Below are positions 52,089 through 60,896 of a DNA stretch of 64,000 nucleotides, piece after piece. Within the stretch, counting starts at the first letter, position 1. Each line of letters begins with the position of its first letter. The DNA comes from Kaistia granuli DSM 23481 (lineage in GTDB: Bacteria; Pseudomonadota; Alphaproteobacteria; Rhizobiales; Kaistiaceae), in NCBI RefSeq assembly GCF_000380505.1, contig NZ_AQYH01000008.1:372001-436000 (forward strand), written 5' to 3'. Both the position numbers and the translations under genes were made by a program. The notes under the pieces are model-generated. The model searched no databases. It had not been told where the DNA came from and saw only the letters and a program-made list of their open reading frames with translations.

Positions 52089-53216
52089 TCAAGAGGACGG
52101 ACCGATGGGAAGCGGTTCGGTGCCGGCGCGATAGGCGCGCGCGGCAGAAACGTCGAAGGTGACGGAGACGGCATCGCCGGAAGAGAGGCCGGCGCGATCG
52201 TCGCGGTGGTCGCCGCGGCGTTCGATCGATTCGAACTCGACGCCGCCGGCCGTGACGGCGCGGAGCCGGAGCGACGGGCCGAGCGTGACAATGTCGAGGA
52301 TGCGGGCCGGAATGCGGTTCGGCGCGGCGAGGCCAGCGGTCGGCCGTTCGAAGCGGGTCTGCTCCGGCCGGATGATGACGATGGCGCGGTCGCCCGCCTG
52401 CAGGTCGGCCGCGATGTGCGCCGCCGCGAGCGGCCCGAGATCGGAATGAAGCTCGTCGCCTACGCCGCGCGTCGCGCTGATGCGGTTGGCGCTGCCCAGG
52501 AAGAGCGCGACCCAGGCGTCGACCGGCTCGTCATAGAGCGTCGCCGGATCGCCGATCTGGGCGAAGCGACCGTCGCGCATCACGGCGAGGCGGTCGGCCA
52601 TGCCGAACGCCTCCTCCTGGTCATGGGTGATGTAGATGAAGGTGGCGCCGAGTTCCGTCTGGATGCGGCGGAGCTCACGCTGCATTTCCTCGCGCAGCTT
52701 TCGGTCCAGCGCGCCGAGCGGTTCGTCGAGCAGCAGGACGGCCGGCTGGTTGGCGAGCGCGCGGGCGAGCGCCACGCGCTGCTGCATGCCGCCGGAAAGC
52801 TGGTTGGGCTTGCGGTCGGCCGCGCCGGAAAGGCGGACCAGATCGAGCAGTTCGCCCGCCTGGCGGCGCCGTTCGGCGCGCGGCACGCCGCGCATCCTCG
52901 GGCCGTAGGCGACGTTGTCGAGGACGGAGAGATGCGGGAACAGCGCATAGCTCTGGAACACGGTATTGACGTCGCGCCGCTCGGCCGGCAGGCCGGTGAC
53001 GTCTTCGCCTGAAATCCAGACCGAGCCCTCGTCCGGCGTCTCGAAGCCGCCGATGACGCGCATCGCCGTGGTCTTGCCGCTGCCGCTCGGGCCGACAATC
53101 GCCAGGAATTCGCCGCGCGGCACGTCGAGCGACAGCCCGTCCAGCACCGTCTGCTCGCCGAAGCGCTTGACGACGCCCCGGAGCGCGACGGCGGTAGGAT
53201 CTGGGCTTTGCGTCAT
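52089..53216 (-). CDS. ABC transporter ATP-binding protein, PotA-like
   Basis: ATPase of 375 residues. Walker A GPSGSGKTT, Q-loop VFQSYALFPHLSV, signature LSGGMQQRVALARAL, Walker B LLLDEPLGALD and H-loop YITHDQEEAF are all present, followed by a C-terminal TOBE domain with RPEQTRFERP. An open frame extends 200 codons upstream without similarity, so the ATG at 53216 is used; its ribosome site is weak. It is the first gene of the minus-strand run ATPase, receptor, PotB, PotC, aminotransferase, LLM monooxygenase, M24 peptidase. Confidence 0.93.
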   Translation of the reverse strand: MTQSPDPTAVALRGVVKRFGEQTVLDGLSLDVPRGEFLAIVGPSGSGKTTAMRVIGGFETPDEGSVWISGEDVTGLPAERRDVNTVFQSYALFPHLSVLDNVAYGPRMRGVPRAERRRQAGELLDLVRLSGAADRKPNQLSGGMQQRVALARALANQPAVLLLDEPLGALDRKLREEMQRELRRIQTELGATFIYITHDQEEAFGMADRLAVMRDGRFAQIGDPATLYDEPVDAWVALFLGSANRISATRGVGDELHSDLGPLAAAHIAADLQAGDRAIVIIRPEQTRFERPTAGLAAPNRIPARILDIVTLGPSLRLRAVTAGGVEFESIERRGDHRDDRAGLSSGDAVSVTFDVSAARAYRAGTEPLPIGPSS

Positions 53217-53394
53217 CGACTGTCGACCGAGCGGATCAAGGTGGAGGATGGGCAGCGGCTCGGCGGCGACCGCCAAGATGAAACTAGTACGGCGGCCCAC
53301 CCGAACAATCGAGTTGGATTGTTCCGAAGTTTTCTGCCGGCGGAGTTTCCTGTTCCCCGGCCGTCGGTCCTGGCCGAACCCTGCCGGGACCGCC

Positions 53395-53940
53395 TCAGAG
53401 GCCGGGCGTTGCAAGCTCGGCGGCGGCGCGGCGGACGATCTCGACCACCGGCACGTCGACGGCGACGGCCAGGACGTCGGCCTCGCCATCGCCCGGTCGC
53501 TCCAGCGTCGCATACTGGCTGGCGAGCAGGCTCGGCGGCATGAAATGGCCCTTGCGCGCGCCGAGCCGGTCCTGGACCAGCGATTGCGGCGCGTCGAGAA
53601 AGACGAAACGGATCGGCTGGCCGGCCGCGGCGCGGATGCGATCGCGGTAGATCTTGCGAAGCGCCGAGCAGGCGACGACGATGCCGGTCGGATGCGCCGC
53701 GCGATCGCCGAGTGTCCTGCCGATCTTGTCGAGCCAGGGCCAGCGGTCGTCATCGACAAGCGGCTGGCCGCTGGCCATCTTGGCGACGTTCTCCGGGCTG
53801 TGCAGGCCGTCGCCATCGACGAAATCGATGCCGAGTGCCGCCGCCAGCCCTTCGCCGACGCTCGATTTGCCCGAGCCGGACACCCCCATCACGATAACGG
53901 CCAACCGTGCTTCCGCGCTCCGTCCCGATTCCGTCGTCAT
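53395..53940 (-). CDS. gntK: Gluconokinase
   Basis: Phosphorylates D-gluconate to 6-phosphogluconate. The protein is 181 residues with the P-loop MGVSGSGKSSVGEGLA, the conserved FVDGDGLHSPENVAKMASGQPLVDDDRWPWL and CSALRKIYRDRIR, and the lid RLGARKGHFMP, all diagnostic of GntK. The ATG at 53940 begins a poorly conserved short lead. No gluconate importer is adjacent. It fits with the periplasmic glucose dehydrogenase in this window, which would yield gluconate. Confidence 0.95.
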   Translation of the reverse strand: MTTESGRSAEARLAVIVMGVSGSGKSSVGEGLAAALGIDFVDGDGLHSPENVAKMASGQPLVDDDRWPWLDKIGRTLGDRAAHPTGIVVACSALRKIYRDRIRAAAGQPIRFVFLDAPQSLVQDRLGARKGHFMPPSLLASQYATLERPGDGEADVLAVAVDVPVVEIVRRAAAELATPGL

Positions 53941-54037
53941 GAAGTCCGCCCGCTCCCCCGCTCGCGTTCCGATCTGCCAGCATTATCGCGGAGTTCGCCC
54001 CGGCGTCCACACCCGCGCGCGTGGAACGCGCCGGCAC

Positions 54038-55378
54038 TCAGCCTTCCATGGCGCGCAGCAGCGCATCGATCCGCATGGTGGCGAAGTTGGAGGCGGTATC
54101 GGAGAGTGCATAGGGCAGGATGATGTGCTCGCCATGCCGCATCGCGCCGCAGGTATAGACGACGTTCGGCACATAGCCTTCGCGCTCGGACGGCTCGGGC
54201 CGAACGATCGGTTCGCTCGAACGGGCCAGGATCTTCGAGGGATCCTTCTTGTCGAGCAGCGCGGCGCCGATCGAATATTTGCGGACCGGCCCGACGCCGT
54301 GGGTGAACAGCAGCCAGCCTTCGTCGAGCTCGATCGGCGAACCGCAATTGCCGATCTGCACGAACTCCCACGGAAAGCGCGGCCGCATGAAGGGCACGCC
54401 GCCGTCCCAGACGGAGAGATCGTCCGAATAGATCAGGTAGAGATTCTCGTTGTCCTGCCGGCCGATCATCGCGTAGCGGCCATCAATCTTGCGCGGGAAC
54501 AGCGCCATGCCCTTGTTGCGGGCGGCGCTGCCATAGAGCGGCGACATCCGGAAACGGACGAAATCGTCTGTCTGCAACAGCTCCGAACGGATCGCGCTGC
54601 CGCTATAGGCGGTGTAGGTGGCGTAGTAGGTCCGCTTGCCATCATCCTCGAAGCGGACGAAGCGCGCATCCTCGATGCCGTTCGACTGCGAGCTCGTCAG
54701 GGGAAAGATCAGCCGCTCTGTGATGTCCTCGTCGGTCGCGAATTCGAGATGGACCACCTCGCCATCGAGGACGGCCGTCCGGCTGAGGACCTTCGGCACC
54801 GAGGCGAGCCGGATGGTCGGATCGATCACGATGCCGCCGTCGGCCGCGATCGAGCCGGAACGGAAGGTCAGCGACGAGATGTGCCCCTCGCCGACGGAAC
54901 GCAGGCTGAGGATGAAACGGCAGCCGCCCGGCGGCGCACCGGTCTGGTCGGGATGCAGCACGATGCTCGGATTGAACAGCGCCGCCGATTCGAACGAGTA
55001 CTCATGCAGGAAATAGGCGCCGATCAGCTGCCGCTGGATCCGACTGAACTCCGGGTGAGGCGTGAACGCCTCCTCCATCTCGTCGGCGCGGTTCTCGAAA
55101 GTCTTCAACAGGTTGCGGTGCCGGCCGTCGAAGTTTTCAAGAACATCGATCAGCTGGCTGGCTGCTGCCTCCGGTTCCAGGGCGAGGACGCGGTCGACGA
55201 TATGGTTCGCCCGCGTCTTTTCCTTCGGGTTGAGATCGCGCGGTTCGGTGGCAGGTTTGAACGGACGAACCACCACGCGGGCGGGATCCGGACGCAGAAA
55301 CAGCGCCTGCCGGTTCAGAAATGAGGCTGGAGACAAGACGTCCTCGACTGGTTTGACGGAATGCAGCACGGACGTCAC
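54038..55378 (-). CDS. GH130 family glycoside phosphorylase/hydrolase
   Basis: Five-bladed propeller enzyme of 446 residues that acts on beta-mannosides in known GH130 members. The central core contains GIEDARFVRFEDDGKRTYYATYTA with the catalytic Asp of the EDPR-type motif, then NKGMALFPRKIDGRYAMIGRQDNENLYL and GNCGSPIELDEGWLLFTHGVGPVRKY. It carries an N-terminal helical extension of about 120 residues. Its start overlaps the GT4 gene stop by four bases. The operon with GT4 and phosphomannose isomerase supports a mannose polymer or glycoside as substrate. Confidence 0.9.
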   Translation of the reverse strand: MTSVLHSVKPVEDVLSPASFLNRQALFLRPDPARVVVRPFKPATEPRDLNPKEKTRANHIVDRVLALEPEAAASQLIDVLENFDGRHRNLLKTFENRADEMEEAFTPHPEFSRIQRQLIGAYFLHEYSFESAALFNPSIVLHPDQTGAPPGGCRFILSLRSVGEGHISSLTFRSGSIAADGGIVIDPTIRLASVPKVLSRTAVLDGEVVHLEFATDEDITERLIFPLTSSQSNGIEDARFVRFEDDGKRTYYATYTAYSGSAIRSELLQTDDFVRFRMSPLYGSAARNKGMALFPRKIDGRYAMIGRQDNENLYLIYSDDLSVWDGGVPFMRPRFPWEFVQIGNCGSPIELDEGWLLFTHGVGPVRKYSIGAALLDKKDPSKILARSSEPIVRPEPSEREGYVPNVVYTCGAMRHGEHIILPYALSDTASNFATMRIDALLRAMEG

Positions 55379-57672
55379 GCACGCACGGCGCGCAACTCGC
55401 GACGCACGTAATCGTCGCTGAGGCGAGCCAGCTGGCGCATCTCGGCGAGACTGAGCAGATAGGACACGACGGATTCACCTCCGCGGTTCTCGTTGGCGCG
55501 ATCGGGATGCAGCCCGTCGCGGCAACTTCCAGTTTCCGGGTCGACCAGCGAAATCTTGAGGTCATTGTCGCCGAGGAACCAGGCGAAGGCGCGCTTCGCC
55601 TCCCCGATCCAGCTTCGCGCGCCATCGGCGCGCCAGGCGGCGACACAGGCCGAGATGGTCGCCGTCGCTTCCAGCGGCTGCTGGTCATAGGCGAGCGGCG
55701 GCTTGCGGATATCGCCGAAACTTTCGCTGCCGACCGGACGGAAGCAGCCGGTCGGCGACGTCTGCACCTCCGTCAACCAGCGCAGCGCCCTGCGGCCGGC
55801 TTCGATCTGCGACGCCGTCCCGCTCGCCATACCCGAAAGGATCAGAGCCTCCGGCAGGCGGGCATTGTCATAGGCAAGCCCGTTCTCGAACCAGACCCAA
55901 TCAGGCGTCTCCGTCTTGGCAAAGATCGACATGAGCCTTTCCGCCAGAAGGTCGCGATGGCGACGGGCGACAGGATCCTCCGGAAATGCGGCACAATAAG
56001 GCGCGAGCCCCAGAAGCGTGAACGCCCAGGCGCGCGGCGAGCTGAACCGCAGCACCGTCGGCAGGGCGGCGATGAACAGGGATGCCGCCCAGCGCCGGCG
56101 CGACGGACTGCTGTCGCTCGCCGCCGCCTCGCCCAGTGCCCAAAGCGTCCGGCCGTGGCTGTCCTCGGACCCCTCATCCTCCAGCCAGCGCCGATCGAAG
56201 CTCATGAAATTGCGGAAGCGGCGATTGTCCGGGTTCCATGCATGCTGGATGAAGGCGGCGAAGCGGGACGTCATCTCCTCCGGCAATCGCTGCTCGCCGG
56301 TCCGGTTGAGGGTGCAGGCGACGAGCAGCGCGCGCGCATTGTCGTCGACGCAATAGCCGTGATGGCGATCCGGCACCGAGTGGACGGCATGCTGGAAAAG
56401 GCCCGTGTCGTCGCACATGGCGAAGAAATGACCGAGCTGCATGGCAGGGGGCGCCGCATGCGCGACAGAACGCGTCTCCTGGCCGAACGGTGCGATCAGC
56501 TTGAGCCGGTCGCTCGGACGCCGCGACGTCTCGAAGACGGCAAGATAATGCTCGGCTGTCTTCTCCCAGATCATGGTACGGCTCGACGAATAGGCCCGCT
56601 TGCGCATCGTCTCGCGGCGGACATCGTCGGTCAGGAGCCCGGCAATGGCATGGCCGGTCGCCGCCGCGTCGCCGAAGGGGACGAGCACGCCGCGGCCATC
56701 CGCCAGAAGTTCGCTCGCATGCCAGTAGGGTGTCGACACGACAGCCTTTCCGAGGCCGAAGCTATAAGCCAGCGTCCCTGAGGTCATCTGCGCCTCATGA
56801 AGATAGGGCGTGACGTAGAGATCGCACATGGCGATGTAGTCGAGCAGCGTGTCGCGGTCGACGAACTGGTCGCGGAAGACGATGCGATCCTCGATGCCGA
56901 GGTCGCGGGCCCGCGTCTTCAGACTGTCGCGATAGCTCTCGCCATGGTCGCGGACGAGGTTGGGGTGCGAGGCGCCGAGAACGACATAGACGGCGTCGGG
57001 CCGGCTCTCCAGGATTTCCGGCATGGCATCGATCATCACCTCGATGCCCTTGTTCGGCGACAGCAGGCCGAAGGTCAGGATGACGGTGCGGCCGGCAAAG
57101 CCAAGCTTTTCCTTGACCGGCTCCGGATCGACGAAATCGAAATCGGGAATGCCGTGCGGGATCACCTCGATCTTCTCGGCCGGCACCCGGTAGATGGTCC
57201 GCAGCAGTTCCCGCCCCTTCTCGGCCATGACGACGATCCGCGCCGACAAGTCGATGATGCGGTCGAGCACGCGCCGCTGGGCCTCGGACGGTTCCGCGAG
57301 CACCGTATGCAGCGTCGTGACGACCGGCATGTCGAGCCGCGCCAGCAAGGCGATGACGTGACTGCCCGCCTCGCCGCCGAAAATACCGAACTCGTGCTGC
57401 AGCGAGACGACGTCGAAATCGCCCCGGTTCAGATAGTCGGCCGCCGCGACATAGTCCTCGAGCGTGCCGTCATCGATCTCGAAGGTAACGGCCGGCGGAT
57501 AGTCATAGCGGTGACCATGATCGGTCATCGCGACCACTTCCGTCTCGGCGGCGCCGGAATCCGCGATCGCCTGTCTCAGATCCGTTGTGAAGGTGGCGAT
57601 GCCGCAACGGCGCGGGAGCGAGTTCCCGATGAAGGCCACCCGCAGGGTCGAGGTCCGGCGTACCGTTTTCAT
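55375..57672 (-). CDS. GT4 glycosyltransferase fused to an (alpha/alpha) barrel-like domain
   Basis: Two-part protein of 765 residues. Residues 1-390 are a GT-B family 4 transferase: IGNSLPRRCGIATFTTDLRQAI, HEFGIFGGEAGSH, VILTFGLLSPNKGIEVMIDA and TSGTLAYSFGLGKAVVSTPYWHASELLADGRG-type donor site. Residues 400-765 are helical and rich in Trp and aromatic residues (HGYCVDDNARALLVA, LWALGEAA, WVWFENGLAYDNARLPEALILSG), resembling alpha-barrel glycosidase-like domains. Neither donor nor acceptor is known; mannose is suggested by neighbouring manA and GH130. Overlaps both neighbours by four bases. Confidence 0.88.
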   Translation of the reverse strand: MKTVRRTSTLRVAFIGNSLPRRCGIATFTTDLRQAIADSGAAETEVVAMTDHGHRYDYPPAVTFEIDDGTLEDYVAAADYLNRGDFDVVSLQHEFGIFGGEAGSHVIALLARLDMPVVTTLHTVLAEPSEAQRRVLDRIIDLSARIVVMAEKGRELLRTIYRVPAEKIEVIPHGIPDFDFVDPEPVKEKLGFAGRTVILTFGLLSPNKGIEVMIDAMPEILESRPDAVYVVLGASHPNLVRDHGESYRDSLKTRARDLGIEDRIVFRDQFVDRDTLLDYIAMCDLYVTPYLHEAQMTSGTLAYSFGLGKAVVSTPYWHASELLADGRGVLVPFGDAAATGHAIAGLLTDDVRRETMRKRAYSSSRTMIWEKTAEHYLAVFETSRRPSDRLKLIAPFGQETRSVAHAAPPAMQLGHFFAMCDDTGLFQHAVHSVPDRHHGYCVDDNARALLVACTLNRTGEQRLPEEMTSRFAAFIQHAWNPDNRRFRNFMSFDRRWLEDEGSEDSHGRTLWALGEAAASDSSPSRRRWAASLFIAALPTVLRFSSPRAWAFTLLGLAPYCAAFPEDPVARRHRDLLAERLMSIFAKTETPDWVWFENGLAYDNARLPEALILSGMASGTASQIEAGRRALRWLTEVQTSPTGCFRPVGSESFGDIRKPPLAYDQQPLEATATISACVAAWRADGARSWIGEAKRAFAWFLGDNDLKISLVDPETGSCRDGLHPDRANENRGGESVVSYLLSLAEMRQLARLSDDYVRRELRAVRA

Positions 57673-58628
57673 AGGGTATTCTCCGCGATGCGGGAGGACG
57701 CCTGGGCGCTCCCTTTGTGATGAGAAGCCGGCGCGCCGAAGCGATGCGCGGACAGATCGACGATGCGTTGGTCGGGGGCCTGCAGCAGGTTGCGATGCGG
57801 TTGCGGCCCGAGATAGGCCACGAGCGCCTTCACGCCGTAGGCGCCCGCATGGACGGTGCAGCGCTCATGGTCGAGGAAGACGGCCTCGCCGATCGCGATG
57901 CCGCTCGATCCGATCGCGGCATCGCCCGCGAGGCCGAGAATCCACGTCTCCTGCGACGCGTTCAGGATCCGGGTCGTGTCCGGCCCGAGCTCCACCCGCT
58001 CCAGCACGAAATACGGATTGGCGACCAGCAAGGTGCGGTGGTCGCCGAGATGGCGCGGCGACGGCAAGGGCGCGGCGGGGCCTGTCTGCGCGACGGCGAC
58101 ACCGGCGTCGACATGCAGTTCACGCGCTCGGCCATAGTCGAACAGGCGGAACGTCACGTCGCTGCGTTGCTGGATTTCGGCCAGCACCAGACCGGGGCCG
58201 ATGGCATGGATCGTGCCGGCCGGGATGAAGATGGTCTCGCCGGCGCGGACGGGATGCCACTCCACCAGATCGGCGATCGAGCCGTCCTCGATGGCGGCCC
58301 GCAATTGCTCCGCCGTGAGGTCGCGCTGCAGCCCGACGGCGACGGCCGCCTCTGGCTCGGCGGCGAGGATGTACCAGGCCTCGGTCTTGCCATGCGGCTC
58401 GCCCATCGAGCGGGCATAGCTGTCGTCGGGGTGGACCTGAATCGACAGGGCCTGGCGGGTGAAGAGCAGCTTGAGGAGAAGTTCGGGATCCGGCGCCTTG
58501 GTATCGGCCCGCTCAAACCACAGTTCTCCGATCGGTCCGGCGTCGTCGCGCAGGGAACTCCACGGAAGGAGATTACGGCTTCCCCAGGGTTTTTGCACAG
58601 CCCGTACAAGGGCATGTTCGATTGCCAT
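57669..58628 (-). CDS. manA: Class I mannose-6-phosphate isomerase
   Basis: Cupin enzyme of 319 residues interconverting fructose-6-phosphate and mannose-6-phosphate. Zinc and active-site segments are present: SIQVHPDDSYARSMGEPHGKTEAWYIL (Gln, His and Glu ligands) and AGTIHAIGPG (His). The ATG at 58628 has CAGGAG at good spacing; an ATG at 58655 would add nine residues. First gene of the three-gene operon with GT4 and GH130, suggesting supply of mannose units. Confidence 0.92.
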   Translation of the reverse strand: MAIEHALVRAVQKPWGSRNLLPWSSLRDDAGPIGELWFERADTKAPDPELLLKLLFTRQALSIQVHPDDSYARSMGEPHGKTEAWYILAAEPEAAVAVGLQRDLTAEQLRAAIEDGSIADLVEWHPVRAGETIFIPAGTIHAIGPGLVLAEIQQRSDVTFRLFDYGRARELHVDAGVAVAQTGPAAPLPSPRHLGDHRTLLVANPYFVLERVELGPDTTRILNASQETWILGLAGDAAIGSSGIAIGEAVFLDHERCTVHAGAYGVKALVAYLGPQPHRNLLQAPDQRIVDLSAHRFGAPASHHKGSAQASSRIAENTL

Positions 58629-58959
58629 GAAACGCTCCTGGTTTGTGCTTTTCATAGGGTTCGGCGTGACAGCCAGCGGGGACTTTGCCCGGCGTCGACC
58701 TCACGGAGGACATGGACTAAACGTCGCCGTCCCGGCTCCGTTCCCAAACGAATTGCCCGAATAGAGAGCTTCCGCTTCGGAATATCACGGCAGGCCCGGC
58801 GCATGGCGCCACGAAAGGCCCTCGGGGCGGCGTGGAAGACGCTCGGTCAACTTGGCAGGGGATTACCGATGACAGCGCCGTCATCACCGGCTTGACTCCC
58901 GAAGCGCCTCGCGATTAAAGCAACTGGTCTGCTGGTCCGATCAGTCAATTAGTGGTGCG
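58629..58959. other. Divergent control region between the mannose operon and a GntR/sugar transporter operon
   Basis: This 331-base gap lies between two outward-facing operons. I see a near-palindrome at 58932-58944 next to the regulator start, and no other gene, strong terminator or long repeat. Confidence 0.55.
58932..58944. promoter_or_regulatory. Candidate GntR/FadR operator
   Basis: CTGGTCCGATCAG is a 6+1+6 near-palindrome with one mismatch (GTC...GAT), resembling TGGTC-type FadR/GntR boxes. It ends 15 bases before the regulator's ATG, so binding would autoregulate. Evidence is weak. Confidence 0.3.
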
Positions 58960-59715
58960 ATGTCGTCTTCGACCAAGAACATGGATCCCGCGCTGATTGC
59001 CGAGCTCCCGAGCTTTCGGGAAGCGATCGTCAAGCGACCGATCACGACCGTCATCAGCGACAAGATCGCGGCGCTGATCGCGTCCGGCATCCTGCAGGTC
59101 GGCGACGCGCTACCCAGCGAGCGCCATCTCGCCACCGCGCTCAATGTCAGCCGCGACGCCGTGCGCGGCGGCATCCAGATGCTGGCGGCGCGCGGCATTC
59201 TCGAGATCTCGCACGGCGCGCGGACGCGCGTGCGCAGCAACGAGATCGGACCGGTCACGGTCGGTTTCGCCACCGCCCGCGCGGTCAATTCCTACGACAT
59301 CGAATCCGTGCATGCGGCGCGGCTGCTGGTCGACCGGCAGGTTGTCGCCGACGCGGCGCGCAACATCGACGACGCCGGCGTGAAGATCCTGGAATCGCTG
59401 CTGGAGGCGCAGGTCGACGCGCTCGACGACCCGGTGCGCTTCCTGATCTCCGACCGGGAATTCCACGTCGCGCTCTACCATGCGTCGAGCAATCCGCTGC
59501 TCGCCGACATCAGCACCGATCTCTACGCCTACATGATGGAATACCGCCGCGAGGCGCTCACCAGCCCCGGCGCCATCGCCACCAGCTATGCCGATCACGT
59601 CGCCATCGTCGAGGCGATCCGCGCCCGCGATCCCGAGGCGGCGGCCGAGGCGTTCATGACGCATACCGGCCGCATCTACGCGACGACGCAACCCTTCATC
59701 AAGGGAGGCGGCTGA
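58960..59715 (+). CDS. GntR-family (FCD) transcriptional regulator
   Basis: Regulator of 251 residues. An extended N-terminus precedes the winged HTH at about residues 28-95 (ISDKIAALIASGILQVGDALPSERHLATALNVSRDAVRGGIQML). A helical FCD domain follows with VDRQVVADAARN, ISDREFHVALYHASSN (metal His/Asp) and YADHVAIVEAIRARD (late metal His). It starts at an ATG without a clear ribosome site. It is followed after 95 bases by a sugar ABC importer, which it probably controls. Confidence 0.9.
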   Translation: MSSSTKNMDPALIAELPSFREAIVKRPITTVISDKIAALIASGILQVGDALPSERHLATALNVSRDAVRGGIQMLAARGILEISHGARTRVRSNEIGPVTVGFATARAVNSYDIESVHAARLLVDRQVVADAARNIDDAGVKILESLLEAQVDALDDPVRFLISDREFHVALYHASSNPLLADISTDLYAYMMEYRREALTSPGAIATSYADHVAIVEAIRARDPEAAAEAFMTHTGRIYATTQPFIKGGG

Positions 59716-59810
59716 CCGACCTTCGCGCGTGAACGGGGGTTCGCAACGCGCGTCGGCACTCGAATATCTGCAACGCAGCCGATCCTGGCTGATCCAATGG
59801 GAGGAACTCT

Positions 59811-60794
59811 ATGGAACGTCGCTCATTCCTGAAGCTCGCGGCCGGCTCGACGCTGCTCGCCGGCACCGGTCTTGCCGGAATTTCCGCCGCCGCCGCGGCC
59901 GGCAAGGAAATCGTCTACCTGACGCCCGGCCTCGACCTGCCGTTCTGGCGCTACCTGTCGAAGGGCATCGAAGAGACGGTCAAGGCGAAGGGCTTCAACT
60001 TCCAGGCGCTCGACAGCCACAACAGCGCCGAGACGCAGCTGCGCAACGCGCAGGACTCGATCGCCCGCGGCGTCGCCGGCATCATCATCTCGCCGACCGA
60101 TTCCTCGACGGCTCCGAGCGTGCTGGCACTGGCCCAGAAGGCCGGCATCCCGGTCGTCATCGGCGACATCGGCACCAATAGCGGCGACTTCGCCTCGTTC
60201 ATCTCGTCCGACAACTACAAGGGCGCGCATGACGTCGGCGTGGCGCTGGCCGAAGCGCTGAAGAAAAAGGGCTGGGAAGGCGGTTCGGTCGGTATCGTCG
60301 CCATTTCGCAGGCGCGCAAGAACGGCCAGGCCCGCACCAAGGGCTTCCTGGACGGCCTCAAGGAAGGCGGCTTCACCGGCAAGGAAGCCGGCCTGCAGCA
60401 GATGCAGAGCTACACCGCCGACGAGACCTTCAAGTTCACGCAGGATCTGCTCACCGCCAATCCGGACATGCGCGGGCTGTTCATCCAGACCGACCAGCCG
60501 GCGATCGGCGCGCTGCGCGCCATCAAGGCGGCGCGTCGCAACGGCGAAGTGCTCGTCGCGGCGTTCGACGGCATCCCGGAATTCGTTGACCTGCTGAAGT
60601 CGGGCGACCTCGTCGTCTCCGGCATGCAGCAGCCCTTCCTGATGGGCGTCAACTCCGGCGAAGCGCTGCTCGAAGTGCTCGACGGCAAGACGCCGAAGGC
60701 CGAAATCACGGTTCCGATCGTCGCCATCACCAGCACGAACATCGAAGCTGAACTGCCGACCATCCGTCGGACCGTCTTCGCCAACGAAGTCTGA
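59811..60794 (+). CDS. Sugar ABC transporter substrate-binding protein (CUT2 type)
   Basis: Periplasmic sugar receptor of 327 residues with a clear Tat-type signal (ERRSFLKLAAG, cleavage near ISAAAAAGK). The Peripla_BP_4 fold begins KEIVYLTPGLDLPFWRYLSKG and contains GVAGIIISPTDSS and AAFDGIPEFVDLLKSGDLV. A GGGAGGA ribosome site lies before the ATG. It is followed by a hairpin with U-run and then ATPase and permease genes. The neighbouring partial gene suggests apiose, but that is inference. Confidence 0.9.
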   Translation: MERRSFLKLAAGSTLLAGTGLAGISAAAAAGKEIVYLTPGLDLPFWRYLSKGIEETVKAKGFNFQALDSHNSAETQLRNAQDSIARGVAGIIISPTDSSTAPSVLALAQKAGIPVVIGDIGTNSGDFASFISSDNYKGAHDVGVALAEALKKKGWEGGSVGIVAISQARKNGQARTKGFLDGLKEGGFTGKEAGLQQMQSYTADETFKFTQDLLTANPDMRGLFIQTDQPAIGALRAIKAARRNGEVLVAAFDGIPEFVDLLKSGDLVVSGMQQPFLMGVNSGEALLEVLDGKTPKAEITVPIVAITSTNIEAELPTIRRTVFANEV

Positions 60795-60803
60795 TCCCGA
60801 TCC

Positions 60804-60841
60804 CGCCGCGCGATGCCCGTCGTCGCGCGGCGACCCTTTTT
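60804..60841 (+). terminator. Intrinsic-terminator-like hairpin between receptor and ATPase genes
   Basis: CGCCGCGCGA pairs perfectly with TCGCGCGGCG across a nine-base loop and is followed by ACC then a run of six T. It probably terminates part of the transcription after the receptor gene, keeping receptor in excess over ATPase and permease. Confidence 0.75.
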
Positions 60842-60896
60842 CCGCCGCCGGCCTCCGCCCTGAGGGTGTCGAGGCCGACACCAGGAGCATGATCCG

